In this document: piece after piece, positions 1 through 47,835 of the stretch
Position numbering within the stretch: position 1 is the first letter of the stretch
How the letters are laid out: each line of letters opens with the position of its first letter
Assembly (NCBI RefSeq): GCF_030463535.1
Contig: NC_132894.1
Location: 17,169,933 to 17,233,932 of the forward strand
DNA: 64,000 nucleotides
Direction: 5' to 3'
Source: Salminus brasiliensis
Taxonomy: Eukaryota > Chordata > Actinopteri > Characiformes > Bryconidae
Made by a program: the position numbers and the translations under genes
The notes under the pieces: generated by a model
What the model saw: the letters and a program-made list of their open reading frames with translations, nothing else
Told to the model about the DNA's origin: nothing
Database searches by the model: none

Positions 1-283
1 GAACACAAGGTGAGAAGAAGGTTAAAGAAGAGTAAAGCTAATGTGTGGGAATGGCCAAGTCCTGACCTTAGTCCAATAGAAATACTGTAGAAGGACCTGA
101 AGCAAGCAGTTCAGGGGAGGAAAGCCACCAACATAGAGTTCAACAGAGTTGAAGCTGTTAAGTTGCAGTTATTTCTGCACAAGGGGGTCACACCAGGTCT
201 AATATTTTGGCTCATTTGTTTGATTGTGAAAGGTTTGGGTCTAAAGGGTTCACAAACATTCAATCTTGCACCACTGTAGTAAG
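1..283 (+). mobile_element. Tc1-type transposon, 3' part (relic)
   Basis: From about position 49 the + strand reads as a decayed Tc1-family transposase C-terminus: EWPSPDLSPIE, then a stop codon, then KDLKQA. The SPDLSPIE stretch contains the final glutamate of the DD34E catalytic triad. About 150 bp downstream, a stretch ending near 283 (cacaaacattcaa...caccactgta) resembles the terminal inverted repeat of a common fish Tc1 family. Internal sequence has been lost and the frame is broken, so it is not active. The 5' part lies outside the window. Confidence 0.7.
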
Positions 284-301
284 GAGGTCTACCTCGAAAT
301 T

Positions 302-655
302 CTCTAGCATAACCTCAAACCATCAGCTCGATGGCTGAATCTTGGACACAATTGGGTCAGGACAATCAGGACAATGACCCTCAAAAACAAACAAATATGT
401 GGACTGGCCTTAAAAGTTGGGTCCATGCCAGGAAACAAACAAATTCCACTGAACTTCACCAAATATCCAGTTCCGCCAGCAAGCATGTTGATGGCTACCA
501 AAAAGCCATGATAGAGACATTTAACTAAATATTAAGAGTGCTGAGTACATTTTAACCCTGTTTGTATAATACTAAGCCTCTGTTGATTAAAACAAGTCTG
601 TCATACTTTTTCAGGGTGAATCTGGAGCAATTGCTGTTCATATTCACAGATGGCA
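302..655 (+). mobile_element. Second Tc1-like transposon fragment (relic)
   Basis: The stretch with the reading GQDNQDNDPQKQTNMWTGLKSWVHARK looks like a degraded transposase C-terminal half of a different fish Tc1 lineage: an 'QDNDP' block, then 'MWTGLKSWVHARK', then 'HVDGYQK'. It is followed by AT-rich 3' non-coding sequence up to about 655. The 65-codon open frame (331-528) is a remnant rather than a gene. The assignment rests on remembered fish repeat sequences and was not searched. Confidence 0.55.
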
Positions 656-900
656 CAGCTAACATGCTCATATGGGGCTCACATGGGTGCAACGTGGGCT
701 AGGTGGGTTTCAGGTGGCCATGGACTCTATGTTGGACACCTAGGCCCCATATACAGTGTACAACCCAGATGGGGCACATGTTTAACCCCTCCTGGTCCCA
801 TCACGGACATCCATGTGTGGGACCAACGTAGAACCCGAGGACAAACCACTCTGGTTCCCAGTTGAGATACCTATACCTATACCTATACCTAAATATGAAA
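656..900. repeat. GC-richer repeat-like block with a hexamer tail
   Basis: This 200-bp block is richer in G+C than its surroundings and contains internally similar phrases (ggggctcacatgggtg, gccccatatacagtg, ggggcacatg). It ends in a short tandem (cctata) array at about 866-892. It looks like part of a dispersed fish repeat, but I cannot name the family. The 71-codon open frame across it has no recognisable domain. Confidence 0.35.
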
Positions 901-2440
901 ATGCACATTTGAATGGTATCAGTATATTAACTATACGCGTGTTACATTATACCCAGTGCACCTATATAGTATGGTAGATGTACCTAATAGCATAACCAAT
1001 GTGTGTATAATAAACGTCCAACTGGGTGTATGATCAACGTAGACTAGATGTGTCGAGCTCACCCAATCCAATGTTAGAGGCTAGAGGCTGACTGGAGGCA
1101 ACACAGCCATTCAGGCAGACGACTGGTGATCGTCGAGCACAGAACATCAGGCTGTCTTGCATTTCTTTCCTTTACAATAACAAAAATCAATGTATTATTC
1201 ATTATACTGTATTATATACAACAGAGCACTGTTCCAATATTTTACAACAACCAGTACATTGATTTTAACTACTTTTGGATGCATTTTGGCTGCTACTGTT
1301 CGCCGAGTAGAATCGATTAATCGATGTAATCGGTGTTGTTTACAATACAGGTGCTTCATAATATCCGGTGTAGAAGTCTTTTAATAGCTACACCTGGCTG
1401 GCGGACGTAAAAAACGCTGCCATTTACGATGTATGTGCTACACAGTAACCTTTAAAAAAAAAGTTAAATCGATGTCCTCGGTTTGCGATTCATTAGGAGT
1501 CGCTAAAGCAAACGGCAGCGAGCCTCACGGGCTCTTTACTGACATGCATGTTAATGTTATACTGACTAATATCAGAACAGTGTTGAACAGGATTAGCCTG
1601 ATCTTACCGTGCACTCATTTCAGTTCCTGCTAAGTACAAAGTCAAGAGTACAAAAAATGAACGTGACTGCTGAACTTCAACACGGTTATGAAGCTTATAT
1701 GAGGTAAAAAAAAATATTTTTCCGTATTTACGTAAATCGGCAGAAACACACCCCCACACACAACGACAGGTCACATTACTTTTAGACTGTAAAAAGTTAA
1801 TAAATAAAAAAAATATGGGTGTTATGAACGTAGACTTGAGGCGCCGTCCAATCGCCCTAGTAGTTCCCTACGAAGTGGACTTCATAAGGTATTCGGCCAT
1901 CTTAAGTGTGCTTCCAAACTACAGGGAGTAAAACGTTCCGTTTGAAGGGAGCGTCATTCTGCGTAGGGAGTAGGGAACAACGGTAAAGTTCAGCCATTAG
2001 GGGATGAGTGAGTGAGTGAACGAGTGAGTGAATGAGCGTAAGAGAGGGAGAAAGAGGGCGAGAGATTTTTTTTTAATTATAATAATTACAATATATAATA
2101 AATTCCATATAATCAGTATTTAAATGCATATTAAATATCGCCAGCATTCATACAGCTAAAAAAAAAAAGACAATCTAGAACCTGTGTCAAGTTGAACAGC
2201 CACTATGAAAAAATTGGCCTCTGAGAATTATATGCTGGCTCCAAACCTCTCACCCCACTCTCAAAAAAAGAGAGGGTGTGCCAGACAACCTTCAAGCTGG
2301 GAATAGAATCACTACAGTCAAGCAAAGCGGAGCTGCCGCTGTGAGGGCAGGGACAGGCCGTGGTAGAACATTAACAGACAGGTCGTTGTCATAGAGCAAC
2401 AAATGTTGTAAATGTAACATAGAAGTGGTGACATCATACG
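901..2440. other. Intergenic sequence 5' of tm4sf4
   Basis: No gene is recognised here. The region is AT-rich with short chance open frames. A GAGT/GAGA-type simple repeat lies at about 2005-2070 (gagtgagtgag... followed by gagggagaaagagg). The last few hundred bases lead into the likely tm4sf4 promoter. Confidence 0.5.
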
Positions 2441-2446
2441 CAAAGG

Positions 2447-2454
2447 TATATATA
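2447..2454 (+). promoter_or_regulatory. tm4sf4: Candidate TATA box of tm4sf4
   Basis: The motif tatatata sits about 140 bases before the tm4sf4 start codon, which would place transcription start near 2480 and leave a 5'UTR of roughly 110 bases. No other TATA-like motif is as well placed. It could also be chance AT-rich sequence, as no transcript data are available. Confidence 0.4.
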
Positions 2455-2592
2455 TAGTCACACAAGCATACATCTTACCTCAGCACAGCAGGTACCAGAA
2501 GCTGCAACAGGCCCTGGGATAGTAGAACTACACTGGGACCATCTTGGACTGTCATTGTTTTACTTGTTTAATAAGGGAAAAAAAAAACAGAC

Positions 2593-3875
2593 ATGTGCTC
2601 AGGGAGTTTTGCTAAGTGCTTGGGGATCACCCTCATTCCTCTGGCTATTCTTTGCGTCCTTTGCAACATCCTGCTCTTCTTCCCTGGAGGTAAACCTGCC
2701 TCAAACAATGACAACATTACAGACGAGGTCTGGTACTTTGGTGGCATTTTGGGCTCTGGTGTACTGGTGAGTAAACGGATGATAGTGATTTTCTGTAAAG
2801 TCATGTTGGTTTGTATGTGAAGGGTGGAAATTCATGCATTGGTATTTTAATAGATGGCAAATAATACACTTCTATGAAGAAATAAATAATTAAATGACAT
2901 TGTTGACGCCTTGGAGAGACTGGAAGTGTGAAGTAGAATTGCTTTGAAATAAATGTTGTAAAATGATTTGATATTGACATTTCATTTATTTATTTTAAAG
3001 ATGATTTTTCCAGCGCTGGTCTTTCTGGGCCTGAAGAACAATGACTGCTGTGGCTGCTGTGGCAATGAGAGCTGTGGAAAACGATTTGCGGTGAGGACTC
3101 TCTGTCCCTATCTCTCCCTGACGCACCCAGCTCCCATCACGCACATGCACCAAGTTATCCCTATGTATCAAACCTATGAACTAGCTGTTCACATACAATT
3201 ATTAATTTTTAAAGTTTTTCTAATTTGATTTAATATGATTTCAAAACATATTTGTCTGTAAAATACTGTTAAACAGAAAATTATTTTGGTGTATACTTTA
3301 AAATAGCTTGAGCCCACAAGGTTTACACTAGTTCTCCTCTCTTTGCTGGCTCAGTAAACAATTCTAAGGCAATCAACTGTCCTACACTGCCAAATTTGCA
3401 ATTATTTGGCAATAATAAATCGCCATTGGAAGTTTTAGTCCTGATATAACGGGGAGATAACTGACACTGTTGTTAATCTCTCTCTCCTTAGATGTTCTTT
3501 TCCATTATCTTTGCTGGAGTTGGGCTTCTGGGAGCTGGTTACTCCTTCATTGTGTCAGCGGTTGCTATCAATCATGGACCCAAGTGTGTAACGGCTATCT
3601 CAAATGGCACATATGTCTACCCATTCGTTGAGGGGTAGGTATTTAAAAATGTTCAAACTGCTTTGATAAGCACTGAAGCAACATACAGGACAGATTTATC
3701 TGAAACATGTAGAAGTATACATCTGTAAAAACACCATTCATTTCTATAACATCATTAAATAGATCAACTTCCGCTTCCAGCTCAGACATCTATTAATAAA
3801 GTCTCCTTTAGTTTACTGCTGTTGACTTTGTATTCCAGTAAAACCATATTTCTTAATGTTATACGCGTATGTATA

Positions 3876-3906
<31 letters not shown>

Positions 3907-4373
3907 AATGATTTCTAAGGAGGCTCTGTAAATCGCCTCTGCTTTGTCCCTCTCTCAGGAACTACCTGTCAAACCAGTCGATGTGGGAACAGTGCATTAA
4001 GCCTTCAGGAATTGTGACCTGGCACTTGACGCTCTTCTCCATGCTGCTGATTATGGGCCTGGTGCAGGTGGTGCTGTGTGGGTTCCAGGTCATCAATGGC
4101 CTGATTGGAACAATCTGCGGGGACTGCTGTGGATGCTGCGGGGTACGATGAAGCCCACACACACCGACCATACCAAGCAGTCACTACATTATAGTGAGCT
4201 GATGCTTAAAGTCTCCCGTCCAGTGTAACTCCGGAAAGGCCGTTAGATTCAATCATTAACAATCAAGCTCAGAGGTATCCACGTATTAAAAAGCGTCAGG
4301 GTGTTAATTAGTGTTAATTATGTCTAAATAACGTCATTTTTTCTTATCTTTTATCCCACAGGGAGGAGATTAA
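2593..4373 (+). CDS. tm4sf4: Transmembrane 4 L6 family member 4 (five exons)
   Basis: Coding exons are 2593-2766, 3001-3090, 3492-3634, 3959-4142 and 4362-4373, all with GT-AG introns and matching phases, giving 200 aa (mammalian TM4SF4 about 202). The order is four membrane segments: about residues 9-30, 47-70, 89-114 and 158-185. The first cytosolic loop carries the L6-family block [20 protein letters not shown] (about 68-87), nearly identical to TM4SF4. The large extracellular loop has two cysteines (C120, C148) and sequons N126-G-T and N141-Q-S; N41-I-T lies in the small loop. The tail is CCGCCGGGD. The ATG at 2593 gives the family N-terminus [12 protein letters not shown]6 proteins act at the cell surface in adhesion and proliferation; TM4SF4 is known from liver and gut epithelium. 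The gene lies tail-to-tail with wwtr1, the neighbour of TM4SF4 in human. The choice of TM4SF4 over TM4SF1 or TM4SF18 rests on loop identity and position. Confidence 0.92.
3867..3910. repeat. (TA)n and poly-T tract in tm4sf4 intron 3
   Basis: A short run of alternating TA followed by about 17 T residues lies 50 bases upstream of the exon 4 acceptor. It may contribute pyrimidines to the acceptor region. It is likely polymorphic in length. Confidence 0.7.
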
Positions 4374-4815
4374 ACCCTTCTGAAGGAGTGACGAGTTTTA
4401 CCATCAGAAGAATTCATTCATAGAAATTATTCATTATTCATTTTCCTCCTAAATATCTCTATTTATACTGATGCCCAGTCTGTCATCTCCTACTGTACAG
4501 GTTTTACAGTGCACACACTGTCTCCTCTCCATCAACGTGCATCTTTTGCTTGATGGCAAGGCTTATGAAAGCAAAAGAAAAGTGTCATATTTATTTGTCC
4601 TATTTACTATGACCACATTTATGTTTTCCTTGCTTTTTTTTCCTTTGTTTGTCAGAATAAAGAGACCTAATATGTGAATATGCATAATATAATATAGGCT
4701 GTGTTTTTTGTGTTTATTTTTTTTTTACACTGAATTACAGCAATCACTGCAGTAAATTGATGTAATACCATGAGCTTTTGCACGTTTTTCAATAATAAAA
4801 CAGATTCAAAGTTAA
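4374..4815 (+). other. tm4sf4: tm4sf4 3'UTR with two candidate poly(A) signals
   Basis: After the TAA stop the sequence runs about 430 bases. It contains canonical AATAAA signals at 4656-4661 and 4794-4799, so alternative 3' ends about 140 bases apart are likely. The 68-codon open frame inside it has no family resemblance and is regarded as chance. Confidence 0.6.
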
Positions 4816-5690
4816 ACATAGGAGTTGTCCTCGTTTTTTCATGATTGCATCCTTATCATCAAGAAAAAGAGGAAACCACAGTGACAGGCTGGCAGAACAG
4901 GATGTGAAAGTCCCTTTGGGGGATTCCTCAGAGAGCTTGAATATGTGAAAAACAACATCTGGCCAAGTTTGGGAGACTCAACACAAAAACACTTTTAAGA
5001 GCATTCAAAAGTATTAGCTGCTTTGGAAAAAATGCTGCGCTAAAATATGAAATGCGCTCTGAGAAGCCTGTGCTTATGCACACTCCCAAGGTCCCAATGA
5101 TGGAATATTGTGCTTATGTAATTATGTAATGTAACTTTGTTCTATTGTATTCTTTAAACAGAGCATTAGTTAGCTACACTAAGTAAATATTGACTTTTGC
5201 CTTGTCCCTTACAGTTGAGCCTTTGTGCTGTGGTTTTATTACTAGATTTATGAGGGCAATGATGTTCCTCTTCGTGACGGAAGGCACACAGGGAGTGCAG
5301 CACCTTATAAAGGCACTAGAGGAGACGGTGGGCGAAATGTGTGGTCTTGATTACTTGATTACTTCACTTGATCATGAAGTAGGACTTCATTTAATGATGT
5401 CCTCGTTAGCAGGGCATGAACTGCATGTGTCAAATCAATTGTATAATCATTTCCATCATTAAAAAAAAGGCATTTAAGGGAACCTCACACATTATGAACA
5501 CAATGGTTATGATGACCTCTGGTGGACAGTGGCAAAATAATCTCTACTGTATTCTGGTCTTTAAAAAAATACAAAAAAATAAATGGTGCAAATAATGGGA
5601 TAATGGAAGTATATACCTATTACCTAGTATGTCGAGAGCATTAACATAGGCCTGACTAAGGTGTGCAGTATGCAATGTTAAAGAGCAGCA
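4816..5690. other. Intergenic gap between convergent tm4sf4 and wwtr1
   Basis: About 0.9 kb separates the last tm4sf4 poly(A) signal from the first wwtr1 poly(A) signals on the other strand. A 90-codon open frame at 5190-5462 has no recognisable domain. I see nothing else in this stretch. Confidence 0.5.
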
Positions 5691-5698
5691 AACATTCT

Positions 5699-8133
5699 TT
5701 TATTGTAACACCGCTTTATTCCATTTTTTTTGTTCAACAAGTTACATATCATTTTCATTTTTTTGTGAAGTTATAGTTCTTAGAGTCATCTCCATATTTC
5801 CATTTCCAAGTACAGTAAACCGTCATTTTGTTTCAGTGTGTATGTGTGTCTTCCAAGCCCACCAGCATGCTTTCAACATTCACATACCCTGGAATCTAAC
5901 AGAACCTCCCCTTGCTACTGTTGCTGAGCAGTGCGCTATACAACCGTGCCCTATATAAATGCTACAGACGACTGCCCATTCCATACATATCACTCTATAA
6001 ACTAAAACAACGTGCTCCACACCACATAGTGTTTCATGACCACTTAACTTGATGGCCTGTTCGTTTTTACACTTAGGTCCACGGTAAAAACATATTGCTT
6101 CACGTAAATGTATTGCTTTAACATGCACAGATAATCAGATGCAAACAAACACTGTGTCCTTTTTGCAAACCGCTGAACAATGACCTGCCAGCCTGCCAAC
6201 CGTGTGATTTTCTAGCATGCTTTAGCCCCGGAGCCCTTTAACCCTGGAACAGCTCATTACATAGAACATAGCAAAGTGCGGCTACCGAGTGGCCCTACTT
6301 CTATGAAGGAGCTTAACTGCTTTGCTATACACCAAAGGCTCGTGGCATTTTCACTTGGATTAACAGAGGAAAACAAAACCTGCACTTTTTCCTGGGTAGC
6401 CTTGTTCTCACACTTTCTGGCTTCTGCACAGTGAGACTCTGAAGAAAGTAGTCATCTGGGTTCCAGCATGTGCTCACGGTTTTTTTTTTTTACCCAGCAC
6501 TTAACCATTCTATCCTGCGTGGATGGGCAAGGATGTCATGGGCTCAGTCTGACCTACAATTTTCCACCCCTCCCCATCTTTAAAAATTCAACCAGCCCCA
6601 CACAATCAGATTTGACTCTCATTTGCCCCATCAGTGTCACCAAATATCGACCATGTGTACACAAAATACAAAATAACCATATGCTGCTTAGTCACTATAC
6701 AGGGGGATCTATATGTCACTAATGCAAGGAATAGCAAATAAGCCATTTAAAATCCAATACAAAAATATTAGGCTGATATAGAAAAAAGAAAAAAAAAAAA
6801 GGTCACTGGATTTCAGCTGGGCTTGAGGAATAAAATCATGTGTTTACCCAAGCTCATCCAGTGTGAGTGTTCAAATCTCCACAATTCTGACAATCTCTGG
6901 CTTTGGAAAATACTTTTTGCTGCATATTATCTACAGATACTATGGAAAACTATTCACCACTGCACTGAAGGCATTCCCACTATGAAGACCATTTGAGAGC
7001 CTCACGATCCGGTGAAGCACCACAAAGCAGGAACCTTATACAAATAAAAAAAAAAAAAACAATCATCGATACTTATTATCTAACTCAATCCCTCAATGAT
7101 TTGTAGTGCTTTGAAATTTCAATTTTATAAAAACCCTAAAAACTCTCATTAAAAATCATAGCTCTTGATAAATACTAAAATCCAAACTCTATATCAAAAG
7201 TCATAAAATGCTCCAGGTGCCAGGGGACACATCTAGGGTATTTTACAGTAAATAAAAAAAGGAATACTGTAGCAGTACATATAAAGTACATGGTATAAAA
7301 TGTATGTCTACAAACAAAATGTAGAAAAGTATGTCAACATTTCAGAGGCATGAGCTTACTTGATATGACCGCTATACTGGAATCGGCTTGAGTACAAACT
7401 TCTAAATGGCAAAAAAAAAAAAAAAACTAAACCGACTACCAAGTCACAACTTTTTAAAGCTTTTAGAGTCACGCTGAATACAGTAGAAAACATATTTGGT
7501 ATCTGTAAAGAAAAGAAAACCAACATTGCTTATGAGGCCTCTTAGTTGAACGGTTGAAGAAAAAAAAATAATAAAATGTTGTCGTTAGTAATTTGCTATT
7601 CCAACATCATTGAAGCCAATGCGGTCTCCATTTTACAGTGGAGAGAGTGGCTCCCTCTGCTGGTGGCAATCAAGTGTTCCTGTGCCACCGCAAACAGGGA
7701 CGCCGACAGCCACACTCATTTTCTGAATATGCACACTGCTCAGTCATGCCAATAGACAGAGGCATTTCGACATTTTGATCGACCTACACACAGTGGAGGT
7801 AAAAATCTACTCTATCCTACAGTATATACATAATGATCCAACTTTTGTTCCATTAATCACACTCTACCTGAGCAAATCTGATTGACGTATGCTCGTAATT
7901 CGTTTTTCTTTGTTCGTATGCTGAACACTTTGGTTTATGTTGTCCTCTTCGCTCACCATTTCAGAGAAAAGTACAGTGACCGGGAGTGGTCAAAAATGGA
8001 GCAAAACAAACACGGTACAAATAAAAGAGCTAGGAGAGACAGAATGAATTAAAATAAAATAATAATAATAATAAAAAAAAAAGGTAGCATAGGTGCTACA
8101 AGTCTTTAGCCTCGTCTTGGCCACAGCACAACT
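5699..8133 (-). other. wwtr1: wwtr1 3'UTR with clustered poly(A) signals
   Basis: Downstream of the wwtr1 stop codon, about 2.4 kb of AT-rich sequence without introns or convincing open frames ends in two minus-strand AATAAA signals (plus-strand positions 5715-5720 and 5699-5704). Mammalian WWTR1 also has a multi-kilobase 3'UTR. The region contains several A/T homopolymers but no recognised transposon. The exact 3' end is inferred, not observed. Confidence 0.55.
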
Positions 8134-44441
<36,308 letters not shown>

Positions 44442-44800
44442 TTCGCTCGGCGGAACAGAAAAGTTGGGAGAGGGGGATAGAAGTGTTGGTGTTCTCACCT
44501 CAAAACACCCAGACGAAGCTGCTTAAAAAAAAAAAACCCAAAAAAAAAACCTCCCACTCAGTTTTAGGTCTGCAGTGATTAATTTAGCTTTTTCCTTAAG
44601 TTAGAAACCACAAGGCTGAAACACATCTCCTGCGGATGTATATGAGAGAGTATCACGGTTATTCGCCCCCCGGTCCAACTTCCCACTGTCCTGCTGCACC
44701 GCTGCTGTCTCCAGTCGTCTGAAACTTTGTAAACTCAAACTTTTTTCCACAGCGCCTGTGTCAGCACGTCCTCATGAATATTAATAAGGCCACGCCCGGA
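44442..44800 (-). promoter_or_regulatory. wwtr1: wwtr1 5'UTR and proximal promoter region
   Basis: Upstream of the wwtr1 ATG the sequence stays fairly CpG-rich until about 44810, where AT-rich intergenic DNA resumes. Together with exon 1 it resembles a CpG-island promoter. A GC-box-like CCACGCCC sits near 44790. No TATA box is evident at a useful distance. The transcription start cannot be fixed from sequence. Confidence 0.45.
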
Positions 44801-45113
44801 ATATTACCATGCGCTTTAGTCGCTACAAGCCTATTCAGACTGCTAGTAAGTTTACTAGTCGTCAAAATTAGATTTTTGTATAGTAAGCCATTTACATAAA
44901 AAAAAAATTAGACAAAAACCCTCTAAAAAAATACAATAATTACAAAATAATTATTGAAATGATATTAACCAATAAACATGTTTTATTGTTTATATAGAAT
45001 TTCTCTACATGCAGCAGCAAAGCTAAACTTTATTTTTCCATTTTAGATTTTAAGCACCGGTTAAAAGAGAATTAGGTTACTTATTTTTATATTGATTTGT
45101 GTAATACTTGCTA

Positions 45114-45212
45114 AACATTTACTACACCAGCAATTTTACTTGCTCACATACTAAGAAGTGTTCCCACCCAGGGTGCACAGGTCTTCCTCTGATGTCAGCC
45201 GAAAGTTGAGGT
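45114..45212 (+). repeat. 99-bp direct repeat, copy 1
   Basis: The segment aacatttactacaccagcaa through gatgtcagc-gaaagttgaggt recurs at 46425-46523 with about eight differences and no length change. The copies are 1311 bases apart, in the same orientation. Confidence 0.85.
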
Positions 45213-45260
45213 GGTTGAATTCTGAATATTTTGTATGTTTTTACCTTATCTCCACACTCT

Positions 45261-45263
<3 letters not shown>

Positions 45264-45302
<39 letters not shown>

Positions 45303-45309
45303 ACTCTGT

Positions 45310-45366
<57 letters not shown>
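45264..45366. repeat. (TC)n followed by (TA)n
   Basis: About 17 TC units, a short spacer (actctcactctgtct) and then about 27 TA units. Open frames over it are artefacts. Confidence 0.93.
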
Positions 45367-45418
45367 TTTTTTGTGCTTATGGAACAGAAAGGAGAGAACA
45401 TCTCTAGACTACAGAATA

Positions 45419-45439
45419 AGTATATATATATATATACAT

Positions 45440-45495
<56 letters not shown>

Positions 45496-45542
45496 ATATA
45501 CATGTATATATATATATATAGACTATATAAAGTATATATATA
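45419..45542. repeat. (TA)n with CATATACATG interruptions
   Basis: Three TA blocks separated by tatacatatacatgta-type interruptions. The flanks of the array (tctagactacagaataag and cttattctctaaa) are partly inverted, so it can fold as a hairpin. Confidence 0.85.
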
Positions 45543-45939
45543 CTTATTCTCTAAAAAAAAAAAGCTATTTCCAAACTAACAAAATGACCTCTTTCGGACG
45601 TCCTGCGTCCAACTTTAGAAGTTGCAAGGACGTACACAAATAACATTGTACAAGAACGACCCTACTGTTCATATATATTCACGTCCTAAAGATATCCTCA
45701 GAATAGCTTGGAAAGTGGAAAGGTACAAAATAACATCTATAGACGTTATTATTATATATAGTAGGGTCCTCAACACAGTACAAAGAATGTCTTGTCTGAC
45801 ACCCTCCTCACTATGTTCCTTGAATGTCCTTACTACTCAAAAAATTTGCATACATGTGTTTTTTTTTTGTCATCACAATGTTCCAAGATCATCCAAGATC
45901 ATCAGTGTTATACATTTATGTGATATATTTAGTCCTTAC

Positions 45940-46345
45940 CTGTTTTTCAATTCTTAGGAAATTAAGGAAATTGAACAAATGCAGCATGCAAATGTTTAGG
46001 GTGCCCCTTGGAAAAGATTCATTTAAGGAAGCTGGTCTGTTTATCTAAACATGTCTGATGCATTTTGGAAACAAGTCCTGTGGACTGATGGAGTTTAAAT
46101 AGCATGTTTTGGCAACAATGAGCAAAGGTATGTTTGGAGAAAAAAAGCAGAATTCAAAGATGCGAATGTCTCTCTAACTGTTCAGCATGTGGGGTGGATT
46201 GATAATGCACTGGGCTTCTGTTTTAGCCAGTGACACAGGAAACATTTTACAGGTAGAGGAAAGTCTGTAAAAGCTGAAGATGAAAGATGGCTTTTAACGC
46301 AGATTAATGATCCTAAACACAAAATGCACAATGCACTACCTTTAC
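45940..46345 (+). mobile_element. Tc1-like transposon relic between the direct repeats
   Basis: The phrase tttggaaacaagtcctgtgg-actgatggagt matches the transposase 'LW-QVLWTDGV' block. It is followed by catgttttggcaacaatgag and tatgtttggagaaaaaaagc (reading FGNNEQRYVWRKK). No continuous frame remains. Confidence 0.6.
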
Positions 46346-46424
46346 TGTCCTTTAACCTAAATATAATATAAAAACTATGGATATACCTCAAAAGTGCATG
46401 CAAGGCAGGCCACGAATATCACAG

Positions 46425-46523
46425 AACATTTACTACACCAGCAATTGCACTTGTTTACATACTAATAAGTGTTCCCACCCAGGGTGCAGAGGTCTTCCTC
46501 TGATGTCAGCTAAAAGTTGAGGT
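46425..46523 (+). repeat. 99-bp direct repeat, copy 2
   Basis: Second copy of the segment at 45114-45212, with about 92% identity by eye. The sequence beyond both ends is not shared. Confidence 0.85.
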
Positions 46524-47394
46524 CCAGATATATATGCATCAGGCATGTTTAGCCTTTGGCAAAAAAAATCCACCAAGGCCACAAATCCCCCAAACAAGAA
46601 TGAAAAGATTCTTTTGATTTTGGCATTTTTTCTTTTTTATTATTTTAAATAAAAACGTAATCTTGCTTAATGTGTCATTTTTAACTTTTAACCTTTTAGA
46701 TTTCAGGTCCTTTTTCACTCGCTTAGCTTTTCACACTAACAGACCAGGGGTCCAGGGCTTCTGCAAAAACATCACTTTCTTGGACAAGGGGTCAACGGCA
46801 TCTAAAACTCGAAAAATGAAGTGAAGAGATTACAGTTATAATAGAGTGATTACAAGCATGATTACATTACAGTCTAAAAAAGTGTTTGTTTCTAATTGAG
46901 TGAGCGATCTGTGTTTGTTATATGCTACTGTTGATGTTCGTCGTGACTTTTTTATTCTTGTTGTAATGGCACACAGAGCTAGTTGAGCATAACAGCGCCC
47001 CCTACAGACAATACTGAGTTACCTTACCTGTATGGCTGTAAAAATGCATGAATTAATGGAAATTTCAAAAGAGCTTCATTTTTAGAAGGGAAAGGGAAAG
47101 GGGTAGCACTGTCCAATGTTAGTCAGGCCATAGCAGTAAATATTCTCAAATTTAAATAATTACAATTTAAAGAAACATGCGACGGTAAGATATCCATCAT
47201 TGAATTTGTGTATACGAGCAAGGACTGCTGTGTCATTGGCTGACTGCTGGACACTGTTTTGCCTAAATAATCACAATAACCTGTAACCTGTTGAGTTTTT
47301 TTGACTTTGTTATTATTTATTCATAATTTTACCCTATTTTACCCCATTATTCATAATTTTAAATGTGTTGACCAACAATAAACTAGGAATAATG

Positions 47395-47515
47395 TGGGAC
47401 ATCAAGGCCGATTGTGCTCACTCAAACTCTGGCTGCTGATGGAAAGCAGCATGATCAAGGATTCAAACCAGCGATCCTTGGATCATAGTGGTGGCAGCTA
47501 TGTGATGAACGGACC
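47395..47515 (-). mobile_element. tRNA-derived SINE fragment
   Basis: On the minus strand the promoter B box GGTTTGAATCC lies at 47469-47459. It is followed by a body (gctttccatcagcagccaga, then gagcacaatcggccttgatg) that I recognise from fish SINEs. The A-box half is not clear, so this is probably a 5'-truncated or decayed copy. Confidence 0.5.
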
Positions 47516-47638
47516 AATACAAATAAAAAAAAATAATAATTTACATTATTTATCTTTTTACAATCTTTTTACATTAACTTTGAAAATGTACAATAAAATT
47601 CAATTCCCTGTGAAGTTCCCATTTTGGAGATGATATGT

Positions 47639-47640
<2 letters not shown>

Positions 47641-47685
<45 letters not shown>

Positions 47686-47686
47686 G
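47641..47686. repeat. (TA)n microsatellite
   Basis: About 20 TA units in the wwtr1-commd2 gap. Confidence 0.93.
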
Positions 47687-47764
47687 ATGTTTTAGAAATA
47701 TGATCATATTTGGGGTTGTTTATCACATCACTTAGTAGAAAGTAGAAAGCTATAACAATGTATA

Positions 47765-47835
47765 TCCAATCAAATTTATTTGTATTAAGCTTTTTACAAC
47801 TGGTGTTGTCTCAAAGCAGCTTTAAAGAATCAGTA
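47765..47835 (-). mobile_element. Non-LTR retrotransposon tail
   Basis: The phrase atccaatcaaatttatttgt, followed by ttacaactggtgttgtctca and aagcagctttaaag, is the reverse complement of a common fish LINE/SINE tail, related to that at 14390-14462. Degraded sequence downstream may belong to the same insertion. Confidence 0.5.

Noticed and set aside
44442-44498. 19-codon N-terminal extension of wwtr1
   Set aside because: It would need a GTG start. The ATG at 44441 has better context and gives the family N-terminus.
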